A stretch of DNA of 64,000 nucleotides from Armillaria gallica (GCA_037576215.1 JBANDB010000003.1:6324001-6388000); one strand, 5' to 3'; numbered from the stretch's first letter, positions 1 to 12,340 are shown. Translations and numbers: made by a program. Notes: generated by a model from the letters alone, not told the origin.

Positions 1-1
1 G

Positions 2-3000
2 CTCAAACCATTCGGAGCTGAGTGGACTCTACGCGGCGTAGTACAAGCGCGAACGGAGTCAGAAGCAAAGGCAATCCTCAAAAACTGGATTCACAAGGCA
101 CGCGTGGAGGAGGTTGTTGACTCAATGATCGAAGCAATGAGGAGGATGAAGCGAATCGACGCGCTCTGGTGGCTTCACGAACTACAGGAGCCAAAGTGAC
201 TTATTAGCGCGCTAAGCGATAAAGGGAAAGACCTGGTGATCCCCATCATGCTCGGGGCTCCAGGAACACATCCCAATATCGCTACAATCACACTAGTAGA
301 CAGCGGATGCACCAGTAGCGCTATCAATCAAAAATTCGTTAAGCAACATAACATCCCAACCTGACCAACAGCCACCCCAATCCCAGTCTATAATGCCGAC
401 GGAACCAAAAACTCGGGAGGATCAATTACCGAATACACCGAGATCAAACTTAAAATCGGGGATCATTCTGAGCGAATAGATCTAGCCATAACAGATCTCG
501 GCGATAAGGAGATCTTTCTCGGTCATGATTGGTTAACCTGACACAATCTGATCATCAATTGGAAGACGGGAGGATTAACGTTTGCACGGTGCGAATGCCG
601 TAAAAACCCATTCGTACTACCCGATGCCGATCCCGACGACAAGTGGGACGAGGAATTGGACGAAGGGGATACTATCCTAGCAATAGACTTCACGCGGGCT
701 ATTCTCATACGGGCACATCATGCCAATGACTTAGCTGCTGCGGCCAATGCAGACAAGGAAACCAAAACGTTCGAAGAGATGGTCCCAGAATGGTGTCGGG
801 ATTTCAATGATCTGTTCGATAAAGACAGCTTCGATGAACTTCCTGACCCAAAGACGTGGGACCACGCCATCGAACTAACTCCAAATGCAAGTGCCAACCT
901 AGATTGCAAGGTCTACCCTTTGAACCGAAACGAACAAGCGGAACTCGACAAGTTCTTAGACGAGAACCTCTCGAGTGGACGAATATGACCATCTAAGTCA
1001 CCCATGGCTTCGCCATTTTTCTTTGTCAAAAAGAAGGATGGTAAGCTACGACCAGTCCAGGATTATAGGAAACTCAATGAGATGACGATTAAAAATCGTT
1101 ACCCTCTTCCCTTAATCTCAGAACTAATGGACAAGTTGCGGGGGGCCAAGTATTTTTCCAAGCTTGATGTTCGATGGGGATACAACAACGTACGCATTAA
1201 AAGCGGTGACGAGTGGAAGGCGGCATTCAGAACTAATTGCGGGTTGTTCGAACCCACGGTCATATTCTTCGGGCTCACCAATTCGCCCGCCACCTTCCAA
1301 TGGATGATGAATGATATTTTCAAGAATCTCATTGCATCAGGTGCTGTCACCGTTTACCTTGACGACATCCTTATCATGTCCAAGACCAAGGAAGAACATC
1401 GCTGCATCACGCGCGAAGTTCTAAAACTCCTCTGGAAGAACAAGCTATTCCTTAAAGCGGAAAAATGCGAGTTCGAAACCTTGGAAACAGAGTACCTTGG
1501 AGTCATCATCAGTGAAGGAAGTATCCACATGGATCCAGTCAAAATCGCAGGAATCGCAGAGTGGCCTGTACCAACCAAGAAAGTACAGCTCCAGTCGTTC
1601 CTAGGTTTTACCAACTTCTACAGACGTTTCATCAAAGGATACAGCAAGGTCATCAAACCAATGACCCAGCTGACAGGAAATGATCCGTGGAAATGGGGAG
1701 AAGCACAACAGGACGCGTTCAAAGAATTAAAACGCCTATTAGCCGAAGAGGTGGTACTGGCAATACCCACAGACGAAGGAAAGTTCCACGTAGAGGCGGA
1801 TGCAAGTGAGGGAGCGATAGGTGCAGTATTGACGCAGGAGCAGGATGGAAAATGGCGCCCGGTCGCATTTTTATCCAAATCCCTCACCACGACAGAACGA
1901 AATTATGAAATTTACGACAAAGAACTGCTCGCGATAATGATCGCGCTCGACGAGTGGAGGCACTACCTAATGGGCGCAGCCCAGGACTTCGAAATATGGA
2001 CGGATCACCAGAATCTCCAGTATTTCCGAAAACCCCAGAAACTCAATCGGCGACAAGCGCGATGGGTCACTGAGCTGGCCGAATATCACTTCACACTGCA
2101 CCACAAATCAGGAACCGCAAACAAGAAAGCTGACTTACTTAGTCGCAGAGCAGATCACGAGCAAGGAAAGGAGGACAACAATGAGATTATCGTCCTCAAA
2201 CCCGAGCACTTCCAGGCACTAGTCATGCCCACTATCGAGGAAACCCATTCCGAAATAAAGCAAGCCACGCTCGACCACCACCGATGGGACAAGAACATTG
2301 CAACTTCCCTTAACCACGACCGAGGACTGAAAATGGATAACGGGTTAATCTACTACGATTCCCGCATCTACGTTCCTTCCGACCACGCGTTACGAGGCCG
2401 AATAATCGCACAAGTTCACGACCACATCACGGCGGGACACCCCGGCATTGAAAAGACTAAAGAACTCGTCTTACGAGAGTATTGGTGGCCTAGGATGAAA
2501 AAAGACATAGAAGATTATGTCCGCGGCTGCGAGACGTGCCAACGAACCAAGTCAAGCACCCAAGCAAAGGCAGCGCCACTTCATCCAAACGCCGTTCCAT
2601 CCCGACCCTGGACTCATATCTCCGTCGACATGGTGACTGGTTTACCAAGAAGCAATGGTTTTGATGCAATCCTAATGATCATCGACCGTTTCTCCAAGGA
2701 AATCATACCTGTCGCATGTACCACAGAGATGTCATCGGAAGGGTGGGCCAAAATTCTACGAGACGAAGTCTACGCCAAGCACGGAATGCCCCAGGTCGTT
2801 ATCAGTGACCGAGGCTCCGTGTTTGTATCCAAGTTCATGAAAGACCTTTATGACTTACTACAGATCAAGGCAAACGTATCCACCGCCTACCACCCACAAA
2901 CTGACGGACAAACTGAGCGAGTAAATCAGGAGATTGAAAAATACCTCCGGATCTTCATCAATCACCGTCAGAACGACTGGGCGGAATGGCTCTCCCTCAC

Positions 3001-3856
3001 GGCCTTCTCTCATAATAACCGCGCCCACTCTGCAATGGGTAAAAGCCCCTTCGAGGTTACCCATGGCTATATCGTCGAGGTCCTCCCTGGTGCCATATGA
3101 CCCCGAGCACCCTTTAGAACACCGGCCTCAAACACCTTCGTTTCAGACATACAGAAAATCCATGCCGAGGCCAAGCAAGCACTCGAAAAAGCCGCCAACC
3201 AGATGAAAGCCCAATACGACAAAAAGAAAAGACCTGCAGTTGATTACTCGGTGGGAGACAAAGTGTGGCTCGATACGAGCAATCTGGCACTTCCACGTCC
3301 GAAGAAAAAACTTGCAGACAAAAAAACGGGCCCCTTCCCTATCATCGCCAAGATTGGAGCTTCGGCATACAAATTAAAACTCCCACCAGGCTGGCGCATC
3401 CATCCAGTATTCAACGAGTCACTCCTGATGCCCTACACGCCACCCGCATTCCCTAACCAGGAGCAGCCGCCTCCGCCACCACCCGATCTTATTGACGGGG
3501 AGGAGCACTATGAAATCGAGCATGTACTTGACCATAGAGACCGAAAGGTCCAAGGAAAGGCTGGCAAACCATGGCACTGGGTTATGGACTACTTCGTCAA
3601 ATGGAAAGGATATGGACCGGAATCCAACAGCTGGGTAAAGGAAGACGACATGGACGCTGACGAACTAGTCGACAAATACCTCGCAGAAAAAGTGAACCGC
3701 ACTGAACAAGAGACAGGAGATTGGCAGTCCTATACGGACCCATTCACTGGTCGAAAAGTTTGGTACGACCAAGAACTCGACTGGGATTGGTTTGGTGGCA
3801 ACGACGACCCCTCGACAAGCTCAAAATCGCCGTACGAAGCAACAGAGATCCCATAA
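2..3856 (+). pseudogene. gag-pol polyprotein remnant (protease, RT, RNase H, integrase, chromodomain)
   Basis: One reading frame runs from base 2 to the TAA at 3854-3856, broken only by TGA codons at 197, 362, 539, 986 and 3098. The protease shows DSGCTS (about 300-315) and a LGHDWL flap-type motif (about 515-535). Reverse transcriptase follows from about 1004, with FFFVKKKDGKLRPVQDYR at its start and the YLDD catalytic motif near 1355. RNase H spans about 1750-2140 (VEADAS start, DHQNL). The integrase zinc finger has the HHCC pattern (HxxxxxGHPG, then CETCQ near 2530). Its DDE core follows, with ISDRGSVF near 2800 and HPQTDGQTERVNQEIE near 2890. A chromodomain (YFVKWKGYG, NSWVKEDD) lies at about 3500-3690 and would tether integration to modified chromatin. 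The frame itself is otherwise intact, so decay is mostly by point mutation. Confidence 0.93.
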
Positions 3857-4218
3857 ACAAACACAGTCGAGCCCTATAACGGGGGATAGCCAACGGGCCC
3901 TCATTCACGACTTCTAACGACAAAATGTCTCATGTCCTCCTTCATGCTTCCTTTCACTCACGACTTCCAAGATGACCAATACTCCACTATAAGCCGGTAA
4001 AATAATAGATTCATTGGGTCTGCCCACGGGTCATACAGGACCGTTTACCACTCGTGTCACCACCATATGAAAAATCTCCGCTCCCTCTGGGCGAACAAGG
4101 CCTTTGGGACAAGCTGCAGCGCGTATGGCATTTCTCCGAAACACTAGAGGTCTCTGGGGACGGCATGACGATGAAGTAGACGGAACGCTGATGTACTGGC
4201 AGTTGGGACACCTGCCTT

Positions 4219-4231
4219 AAGGGGGGGGTAA
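4219..4231 (+). other. Polypurine tract before the 3' LTR
   Basis: A run of eight G preceded by AA lies directly upstream of the TGTTACGA that starts the LTR. In Gypsy elements this is the primer site for plus-strand DNA synthesis. Confidence 0.75.
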
Positions 4232-4710
4232 TGTTACGATTTATTCGTTTTCACAGCATCTTATCTCTGGAAGATTAGATAAGATGCTTACTCACCCCTT
4301 ATCTTTAGACCCGCGACTCCCGGAGAGTCTTCATAAATCTTCACATCACTATCGTGTCACACTCGGTTGACGTGTACTCAAGAAGGAGTAAAGTTGTCAC
4401 CGGGTGTCCAATACATAGCGACACGTAGGATTTCTCGGCTACCGTGTAGTTCGCTTATTCACTTTCTAACACGGTAGCCACCTTTTAGTACCATTTACAG
4501 ACCCTCACTTTAGTATATAAGTAGCTTACTCAAAGCCTGTATTTCCCTAGCTTTGAGCTAAAGTTTATTTATACCGACAAACTCCTTACACTTCTGCTAA
4601 GAGCTCCTAAAGTGAGTCTTGGGCGTCAATCATCACAAGGGCTAGACGGTGACTGTACAAACGCGATACAGCCGATCTATATCACCTTTGATTGAAGTTC
4701 GGGTCTTACA
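4232..4710 (+). repeat. 3' LTR of the chromovirus
   Basis: It begins TGTTACGA right after the polypurine tract and is best ended at TCTTACA, giving 479 bp with TG...CA termini. A TATA-like motif (TATATAA, 4514-4520) fits an internal LTR promoter. Only one LTR is in the window, so the right boundary is inferred from the termini and not by comparison. Confidence 0.65.
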
Positions 4711-4714
4711 CTTT

Positions 4715-5990
4715 GTGTCACTCAGAGACATAGCGGACCTTGCCATTGTGCCGAGATGACACATCGCCTTCCCACGAGTAGTGGTAGGTAGCTCCGTGGC
4801 TGATGCAGAGTTCTGTGCTTATTACTTCTAGATTTAGTGCACGAGACGATGGCGCTTGGCTATATGAATCAAAATCCCGGCAACAAGGTAAGCCACTGAT
4901 TCCAAGGCTGTTGTCACTCTACTTGAAGCCTGTTTTTCCTTGAATGAAAAGTCTTGCAGAGCCAATGTCCAGCGCACATTGTAAGTCATTCATTTAGACT
5001 ATTTCCTCCCTTCAGAGTGCTAAATTCTTCTCAGAGTTGACCTCGAAAATTCCTAGATGCAAATCTTGCAGAGCCAAACCTGTGGGTGGTCCCATTGTAA
5101 GTTGTTCATTTGACATGTTTTTTGCCCTTCAAAATACTCAATTTTGCTCAGATTTCACCTCGAAGATTCAGGGGTCAAAACCTTGTGGAGTCAGTCCCCA
5201 GCAGGTGCACGTTGTAAGTTGTTCCTTCAAGATACTTTTAGCCTCAACAATACTCAATTTTTCCTCAGATTTGAGCTCAAAAATCCTGAAATCGAGACCT
5301 TTCGTGGCCAATCTCCTGTATGGGAACATGGTAAGCTGTTCACTTATGATATTTTTGCCGTCAAAAACCTCAAAAAAACCTCAGATTTGACCACCACAAA
5401 TCTGAAGTCTAAACCCTGCGGAGCGAAACACCTGCCAGTTGGTGAATAGTTCCTCTGTATGTACAAGCTTTTTCTGATCATTTCCCCTTTGATGGCGCCA
5501 GACTGACAGGACAAAGCGTCGTTATCGTGCCGAGACGACATATGAGCGTCCTGCGAGCAAAGGTAGGTGACTCAGTGCTTTCAGAGTAATTCTGTACTTA
5601 TTACTTGCAAGTTTAGTGCTGGGCCATTATCGAGATGATAGCACTTGGCGAGATCCAGCAAGCGAGGTAAGGTGCCGTATTCAAGGCTCTTTTTACTCAT
5701 CTCTTCCGCTAGAAGCTCATTTTTCTTCAAAGAAAAACCCTGCAGGGCCAATCTCCGGCACGTGCATGAAGTCATTATTTCACCGTTCAGAATACTGTAG
5801 TTTCTCCAGTTTGAGCTCTGATCCAAAGCCAATCCCCTGCGCTGGCACATTGTAAGTCGTTCATTCAGGATGTTTTTGCCCTTCAAAATACTCAAATTTC
5901 CCGAGATTTGAGCTCAAAAAATTCAAGGTCCAAACCTTGCGGAGCAGAATGGTGCCAGTTAGTGAGTAATTCCTTGGTATGCACTCGATT
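4715..5990. repeat. 117-bp tandem repeat array within a larger duplicated block
   Basis: Three consecutive units have 62-nt conserved segments at 5035-5096, 5152-5213 and 5269-5330, separated by 55, 55 and 54 nt. A degenerate fourth begins at 5385. On the plus strand each 62-nt block is framed by CTCAG on its left and GTAAGT/G or GTAAGC on its right, like a tiny exon. On the minus strand 117 nt equals 39 codons, and a mostly open, repeating peptide is read (for example GLALQDLHLGIFEV and RLATKGLDFRIFELK). A bigger block (about 4720-4990 and about 5490-5860) is itself duplicated. Stops interrupt both readings, so I treat it as a decayed repeat-containing gene. The strand is undecided, with a slight preference for minus. 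Confidence 0.7.
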
Positions 5991-6129
5991 CTTGTAGAAC
6001 AGGCTGTTGACGGCAAATCTTTCTGGATGGCAAACTGTGCTCCTGCTGTAATAGGATTATAATCAAATTTATTTGAAGAAAAAAAAACATAGGACTCGGA
6101 CCTGCCACACAGATGTGCTGGCCCTCTCC

Positions 6130-7240
6130 AACTAGTTTCAGCTTTCCTCGCCATATCATACCACTCGCTCCGTAGGACCCGGCTACAAACTCTACTTCAC
6201 AGAACTCTTCATTTACCCCCACAAGTTCTGATGTTGCCATCAACGTTGTTTGGTTCTCCAGCCTAGTTCTATCCTTGACGGCAGTTCTCATGGCCCTGCT
6301 CGTCAAACAGTGGCTCTTTCATTACACTTGGACAACCGACATATCTCTGACACCGTCCCGCACGGCAACAGGCCTGCGTCATTTGTGCTTAACCAGCCCG
6401 AGTGAGGACCGAGTGTTCTGGAAAACCATCGCTTGCCCATCCATGCTTCTTATCGTTTCCCTTTCCCTTTCTTCACGGGTCTTATTATATTTCTTGGGAC
6501 CCTAAATTTCGTCGTCGCAGGAGTAATCACAGTTCTCACAAGCTTCACGGCTATTTACTTCCTCGCCACGACCATCGCATTTGCATTCGACCCTACTTCG
6601 ATGTACCGTTCGTCTGAAGCCTGGTATTTCTATCAAGCTTTGTCTACCTGCCATTATGTATTCACAGGTGGACATGTCAAGACTGTGGATACATGGACAA
6701 AAATGACTTTAGAGTTTCTGTACTTTGCAAAAGATGATCACATTTCGCGCGTGCATCATGTATCTAAGTCCCTGCGAAGTTATCCAACTCCGTGAGATGC
6801 GCTTGGTCCGGACAGCCAATGCGATGTTCACAGTGGCAGGGGTTCTTCGCGGTCTGCGATGTTGCCTTGTTTGTCAACAATGGTGCAGAAAACATTAGCT
6901 GTTCCCTTATTACCGCTTCAAGTTGCCAGTGCTACTACCTATACTACTACTACTTCGGGACGTGGACACCCCGAATCAACACGGGAAATTTTACTGGCCA
7001 CCTTTTAAAAATTCCTGCGCTATTGCTTGACTCTTGCTTCGTCCACCCCGCCTTCTCGAGCCTTTGAAACATGTCTATATCGACTGTGTCCAGGAACACG
7101 TTGGCAACACTACAATGTTCCATTATCGGTGTATATATCATCAATCTCCAACGTTCTTGTTGGAGATATCGCGGGAAGCCGCGAGAAGAGTGTAGAAGGT
7201 TCAAGTCGGCATGATGCCGGATGACCTTGGGACCGATACT
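6130..7240 (+). pseudogene. DUF6535-type membrane protein remnant
   Basis: The DUF6535 hallmark is readable from about 6220: DVAINVVWFSSLVLSLTAVL, then MALLVKQWLFHYTW. This is the first membrane segment pair of this basidiomycete family. After a frameshift near 6465 the second hydrophobic stretch follows (FFTGLIIFLGTLNFVVAGVI and on), then a conserved aromatic region (SSEAWYFYQAL). Reading continues in fragments (about 6740-6960 and 7060-7240) with stops and frame changes. The family has no known function; members are predicted multi-pass membrane proteins found in high copy number in mushrooms. Several frame breaks make this a pseudogene. A second, shorter piece of the same family region lies at the other end of the window (63760-63960). 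Confidence 0.75.
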
Positions 7241-8932
7241 TACTGCTTATGGACGAGTTTAGTAGAACATTCTAGATAGTTTTCGTAGTATAAATACAGG
7301 CTCTGTAGGAGCCAGAGAATACAAGTTCATTAGTCTGGCTTTACCAGCCACTAGTCTACCCACTGCGAACCTACAGTTTCCAACAGTTCTCTCCTTTCCC
7401 CTTGCCCTGACCCACCAACGTATCACCTTGGGAAAGGAATGGCATGACAGTGCTACCTAGAGCAACACTAAATGGCGGACATCTAAAAGCGGACATCGAT
7501 CAACTTTGATACCGTACTCAGAACAACGGGGATCAAGAACGTGCCATACATAATCCATCGACAGTACACAATCTTCAACCTCCAATTCCTCCGACGAGTC
7601 TCTCCACAGATCCGTCAACGCCCTGGCCAGCTCCGCCTGTGCTTCAGCTAGCCAAACGACATCACACACACAAACTCGCTATCAGCAACTTCACCACCTT
7701 CGTGCTTCCCTTCATATTCACCTTCGACTTTTTAATGTCATTTTGCCTAGGGAACACTGCTGGACTCGGCGATGCCATGATCTTTCCCAATGTCGGTCTC
7801 TTCAGTCCTCCCCGAGACATCGCCAAAGTGCTCTAAACCTCGGAGGGTACTAAAGTCCATACAATCCCGATGGCGAGAGGTTATCCAAGGTGCTATCAGC
7901 GTCGGCCGGCACTCCGCGTAAGATGCTCCTTCACATGTGTTCATGGAGGCTAGGTTCAGCCGCGAGGCAAGGGAGGGTCATGCATCGTGAATCAACGTAA
8001 CCGTGATACCTTCAGCATCGGGTCAAAGGGACTCTTGACTACCCGTTCCAACTTCAGAAAGGAGTGGCAGGTCGTATGGGCAGGTAAAAATCGCGTGAAG
8101 GTTGAACACGTGAGAATACATGTCCTTCCACGCATCGACCTCTCATTTTTATCCCCTTGCAGGAGGTGAGAATATATCATTTACTTTGTCTCTTCCTCAC
8201 GACAATACCTGCTAGAATACGTAACCAGGAAATACGTATTCTACGGCTTCGATGGCGCAAGAGACGTCCACGTTGAACCTACAAAATACTCGCGTCATAG
8301 GCTCTAGCGAATCGGTCCTGGAGCTCATCGACATTTACCGTACACCAAGTAACCGCAGAGGGAACCCTCGAGATCAGCCCCATGGCTTCAGTGTAAGAAG
8401 ATGCAGCTACACTAGCGCATGCACGGCTAAATATCCAGCCCTGCTCACAACGTAGTGACCATCGGTGAGTCCGATCCACCTTCGCCTCCGTCCTTTTTCC
8501 CTCACGGACAAGCCATAGCTGTCTACCGTTACACAGAACACTTGGTTTCGGGAAGTGTTACAGTGTGCAAGCTCCACCGACCCTCGGGCAAGAAACAACA
8601 TCTCTTCTGGTTCCACTTCGAACGACGTTCACTACCGAATGCTCGAAAACGTCTCTCGTCAACGAAACAATGTTGAACTAGACGCGATTCCGTGGTGGGT
8701 GGAGATGGAGAGGGATAGAACAGCTGCAAAGCAACAAGTCGGGGACGGAGCAAAGCGCAAGCGTAGCCAGCGAGCAAGTGGGTTGTGAGCCGCCGAGGAT
8801 GACCTCACAGGAGGAAAGCAATCCCAAGTATGGTCTGCTCTGGTTTCCCTTGCCTCAAATGTTCATCAAAGTACTTCGTAGTGGCCAACAGAGTCTAGGG
8901 CACAGCGCACCAGCACAGTCAGTTACTATTTT
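7241..8932. other. Region without a confident gene
   Basis: No recognisable domain. A minus-strand reading at 7457-7669 (start MCDVVWLAEAQ) has protein-like composition, and short open stretches occur near 7960-8160 on the minus strand. None can be joined into a consistent spliced model. They may be remnants of diverged genes. Confidence 0.4.
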
Positions 8933-9931
8933 CTATCTATTACAATGACAGTTGTTGCAGGTATCGTAGAGGTTCCACAAAAAGTTGGCCTCCCGGTTGG
9001 CTATACCACGTTCTTGCATGTGCTTGACAAAGTCACTACGGTCGTCAGCGACATTTCGCGAGTGTCTGACCCAATCCTCGGGGAGGTTGTAAAGGGTGAT
9101 GTATTGTAGGACCAGACTTGGCATCAGTATCATGTCCGAGTCATGTGGATCATTTCTCCCTGCCAAGAAGTAAGCAATTTTTTCGCAGCCACCAGAAGCA
9201 ACGTTGTCTTTGCATACCTGACGTTAAACTTTGACCTGCCCTTGGGGAAGACCTTGGTGTGCCAGCAGGGGGCCTCGAAGGCGTTGGAGTTGGCGAAACA
9301 GACATCAGCGAAAGAGTCATTAGAAGAGATGCAGGAGGCGACCTGGATGCCGTCTCGTCTATGCCTACGATCAATGGCAGTGATTAAGATGGTTTCCGCA
9401 TAATTCAGAGACCAATACTCACGGTATTCGTTGTTTCTCCTCCCTTGCCTGCTAGGAGTCGACGGCGGACTTTGGGGTGCGTTTGATGCAGGGACTAGTG
9501 GATTGTGCTGCCTCGGGTTCGTAGTTGACCGATGTACCAGGGTGCCATCGGTGACGATGTCTGCCCTGGTTAATTGACAGACAAATGCATTGTGAAATGA
9601 GGAGAACTTATATGCAGTACGATAACTTTGACTAGATTTATTTAATGTCCGAATGACATAACGCCTGCAAGGTTACCAATCATTGTAAAGATATTGACAG
9701 GGAAGAACCAGGTACTCACTCATCGTAGTACAGAGCGCAGCGATGCCCGTGAATGACAGACCACACAAAAGCTCCAGGATGATCGAACATGGCACACACG
9801 TCTCTCCATGAATCGCACTGGGATAAGCGCTCCAGAAACTCGCTGATCGATTCCCGGTGCCAGAGAGAAATAAAAGGATTGAGGATTTTGTTTATCTCTT
9901 CAGCATCCTCTCTCCTTCCGCACACGATCAT
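8933..9931 (-). CDS. Unrecognised multi-exon protein, possibly a damaged gene
   Basis: Four blocks join on the minus strand with canonical, phase-consistent introns: 9720-9931 (ATG at 9931), 9423-9565, 9218-9364 and 8933-9159 (stop at 8933). Introns are 154, 58 and 58 nt. The N-terminal block is acidic and helical (REDAEEINKILNPF), the middle is proline- and serine-rich, and the C-terminal block ends CHCNR. In block three a different frame has a more gene-like codon pattern (GIQVASCISSNDSFADVC). It reads through the last intron as CKDNVASGGCEKIAYF. The true frame there is therefore uncertain and one small frameshift is possible. The coding start may lie upstream in a further exon. I do not recognise the family. 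Confidence 0.45.
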
Positions 9932-10532
9932 TACAGGCCAAGTGACACCCGAGTAACCATTACAGATCCATGGACTAGTGAAGTTCGGTCAGAACTTCCA
10001 CCACTAAAGAGTGACAAGATGTGTGGAACATACATCGAGTCATATACTCCTGGCTGGTTTGCACCCTCGCTAGGAGGCCCCACAAGAACGGCACCCCAGG
10101 CCTCGGGTGGGTTGATATGATTCGCAATAGGTGAAGAAAGCATAGCACTGTCGTCAGCAAGATGGGGGAGTTTGGTGCAGATGAAAGATACACGGCAGAG
10201 TTCCTATGAATATATCTGAGAATTCCGACGTCTGCACACACGGTAAGGACTTCGCCAAGAATACAGTTGACGGGTATGGTTACCAACTGTACCATCAACG
10301 GTTTCAGCCCATACGGTGACGGTACAAGTCAGCCCATACATTTGATGGTCATATCCATATACGGATACGGTGCTGCGTCGGTGCAAATCCCTAGATTCTA
10401 ATCAGGCAACAACTCAACAACTATCTAAGGAAATTCCTTCAGTGCCACTCCACGGTGCGACAGGAGTGAAAGATATACTAAGATATAGCTGATTTCTGGT
10501 TGATTGGTTCAGTAAAAATGAATAAAAAAGAT

Positions 10533-10557
10533 ACTACTTAACTGCCAGTTAAGTAGT
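10533..10557. repeat. Perfect 25-bp palindrome
   Basis: ACTACTTAACTG, a single C, then its exact reverse complement. It could be a hairpin end of a small transposable element or a dimeric protein site. Confidence 0.7.
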
Positions 10558-10572
10558 TGCTTTGAAGTTGAT

Positions 10573-10596
10573 CGAGATCTGGTATCTTAGATCTCG
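10573..10596. repeat. 8-bp inverted repeat with 8-bp spacer
   Basis: CGAGATCT and AGATCTCG are perfect inverted arms around GGTATCTT. It lies 15 bp after the 25-bp palindrome. Confidence 0.6.
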
Positions 10597-10842
10597 GAGA
10601 TAGGTATTCAACATGTTTGCATTATGATACAGCATTCTGAATGCAACAACATCTACAAGTATCATTTTAACATCATGGGCGCATCATGTTGAACTGAATA
10701 ATGGACCAGAATGTGCAAATTTATTTAGCCACACGACAAAAGGTATCTGACATTGGGTCATTGAATCTTTGCAGGTTCACGACATCCTAATAGAAATTCA
10801 ATACAATAGTCTGATTATAATCACCAGATAGAGCGTAACTCA

Positions 10843-11315
10843 TTGAATCGACAGAGGCTAGCCTGCAGCACTAGAACTGAACCAAATACCGAGGGTTGCG
10901 GACGTAAAATAGCCGACGTGACCTGTTTAAGGCACGTGTGGGGCTCGTCTCACCATGACGTTCGTGCCCTTTGCGCCAGGTGTCAGGCACTGAAGACTTT
11001 CGCCTTTGTTTCCAACCTGACAATCCCTCGATATTCAGGACGATTCTTGCAGGACGTTCACTTTTTTGTTTGTGCAATGCAAATATATCGCTTCTTTTCA
11101 CTCCACGCATGTCTACTACGATCCACAATGCCTCCAAACCTCCTCAGTCAAGTGCAAACGCGACCGCAAGGATACCTTCAAATGTGTCGGGTACGACCAT
11201 GCTAGGCTATCGGGCGTGGAAAAGTACTGAGAGTTCAAACGTTCAAGGATGACTTGATGGACGGATGGCAGGACGAGGGCGGTTCAGGGACCAAGGTGAA
11301 CCTTGAGTAATCCCC
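10843..11315. other. No gene seen
   Basis: Overlapping open stretches occur on both strands, but none has a recognisable motif or a splice-consistent continuation. Confidence 0.4.
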
Positions 11316-12340
11316 AGGTTATGACACGTCCCCTGGTTTCCATGATGGCGAGGATAAGCGGCCCATCATATACATAGGCCACGAGTGGAGGGACCTGCTT
11401 TCGTATCTTATCGAGCCATTGACGACGTTCCAGAAGAACTCTGTTGCTTTAAATCCGAGCTATATTATGGCCGACTTCACGGCTAGTACCCTGTTCCCTG
11501 ATTTATTACCACCTTCACATGGGGAGTCGTGATGCTTTCCAGTCGCCCTTGGCTAAGACCCCTGATGCCACTTTTAACGGTATGTTTTCTGCGAGCTCAT
11601 AGACCCTGACTGATCGAGCGCCACTAGATATTTGGGAGGCCATGGTCGGCATGCGACGAACTTGAGCGCTTGAGCATCCATCTTTCCGCCATGCTCCTGA
11701 CCCCGCAGAACCCTCTCTGGCATCCCTCGCAATCGATATCAAGCGCGAAATGGCCAACCTGCCGGACTTTGACATGTCCTTGTCTTCCGACCTTCACGTT
11801 GGTCTACCGAGGACCCATTCATTGCTACTCTCTGTTCCTTCCGAGGCGATACTTTTTCTTACGACATGGCGACTCGTTTGGTGTTACCCACCGCGGAGGC
11901 GTTTGACTCAGGACGACGCATAGAATGGATCTCGGAAGAAGCTGGATCGCGCAACGACGAGAAGGAAACTCTTCCTAGCCAGCACGACGGCGGCCCCCCA
12001 CATTCGCTTATCAATTCTCACGATACCCACCACGGCGACGTCCAATTTACGAAAGTACCGATATCCATTCAAAGGCCCCGTAACGAGATCCAAGACAAGG
12101 AGAACATTCCACCATTGCAAACTAGTCCTGCAGCCATACGAATACCAGTTCTCAGAGTTTCTGGGTATGCACAAAGCTTGAGGATGGGGGTGCATACTGT
12201 TATTTCGGTCTGGAACTTCGCCCCTGCTTCCTCAAAGGTACGCGTTGAATGTAGTACAGAGATGTCTTTTATACTTATGCGCACTTAGATATTCGTTTCC
12301 TTCATTATATGCGCGCGCAGGTCATCAAGTATCCGCTTTG
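11316..12340 (+). pseudogene. Remnants of an unrecognised gene with a KEN-type motif
   Basis: Coding-like stretches appear in the plus strand. One is at about 11320-11530 (reading IIYIGHEWRDLLSYLIEPL). Another is at about 11690-11830 (SLASLAIDIKREMANLPDFD). A third open frame runs 11866-12288 and contains DKENIPP, a KEN-box-like motif seen in proteins degraded by the anaphase-promoting complex. An intron-like element (GTACGCGT ... GCGCGCGCAG, about 12237-12320) follows. Stops and frame changes between the pieces argue against an intact gene. The 3' part, from about 12028, is repeated twice at 45.9-46.6 kb. The role is unknown; the KEN resemblance alone is weak evidence. Confidence 0.35.

Larger units (their letters stand above)
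1..4710 (+). mobile_element. Ty3/Gypsy chromovirus LTR retrotransposon, 5' part outside window
   Basis: The window opens inside the element and shows, in order, the end of a gag-like region, an aspartic protease, reverse transcriptase, RNase H, integrase and a C-terminal chromodomain. A purine tract and one LTR follow. This domain order is that of Ty3/Gypsy chromoviruses. The 5' LTR and most of gag lie upstream of base 1, so the target-site duplication cannot be checked. The coding frame carries several stop codons, so this copy is not autonomous as it stands. Confidence 0.93.
9980..10842. other. AT-rich intergenic stretch
   Basis: No convincing coding sequence. The right half (10480-10840) is clearly richer in A and T than its surroundings and contains two perfect inverted repeats, listed separately. 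Confidence 0.5.

Noticed and set aside
2..3856. UGA recoding (Trp or selenocysteine) in pol
   Set aside because: At least one site (986) aligns with a conserved arginine, and no other sign of an altered code is seen. Host genes in the window use TGA as a normal stop.
5035..5390. CRISPR array or satellite
   Set aside because: The unit is too long and has no short conserved repeat with variable spacers. The genome is eukaryotic and only a few units exist.
11866..12288. Intact cell-cycle regulator with KEN box
   Set aside because: The motif alone is weak, the frame is not continuous with neighbouring coding-like pieces, and the 3' part is a dispersed repeat.
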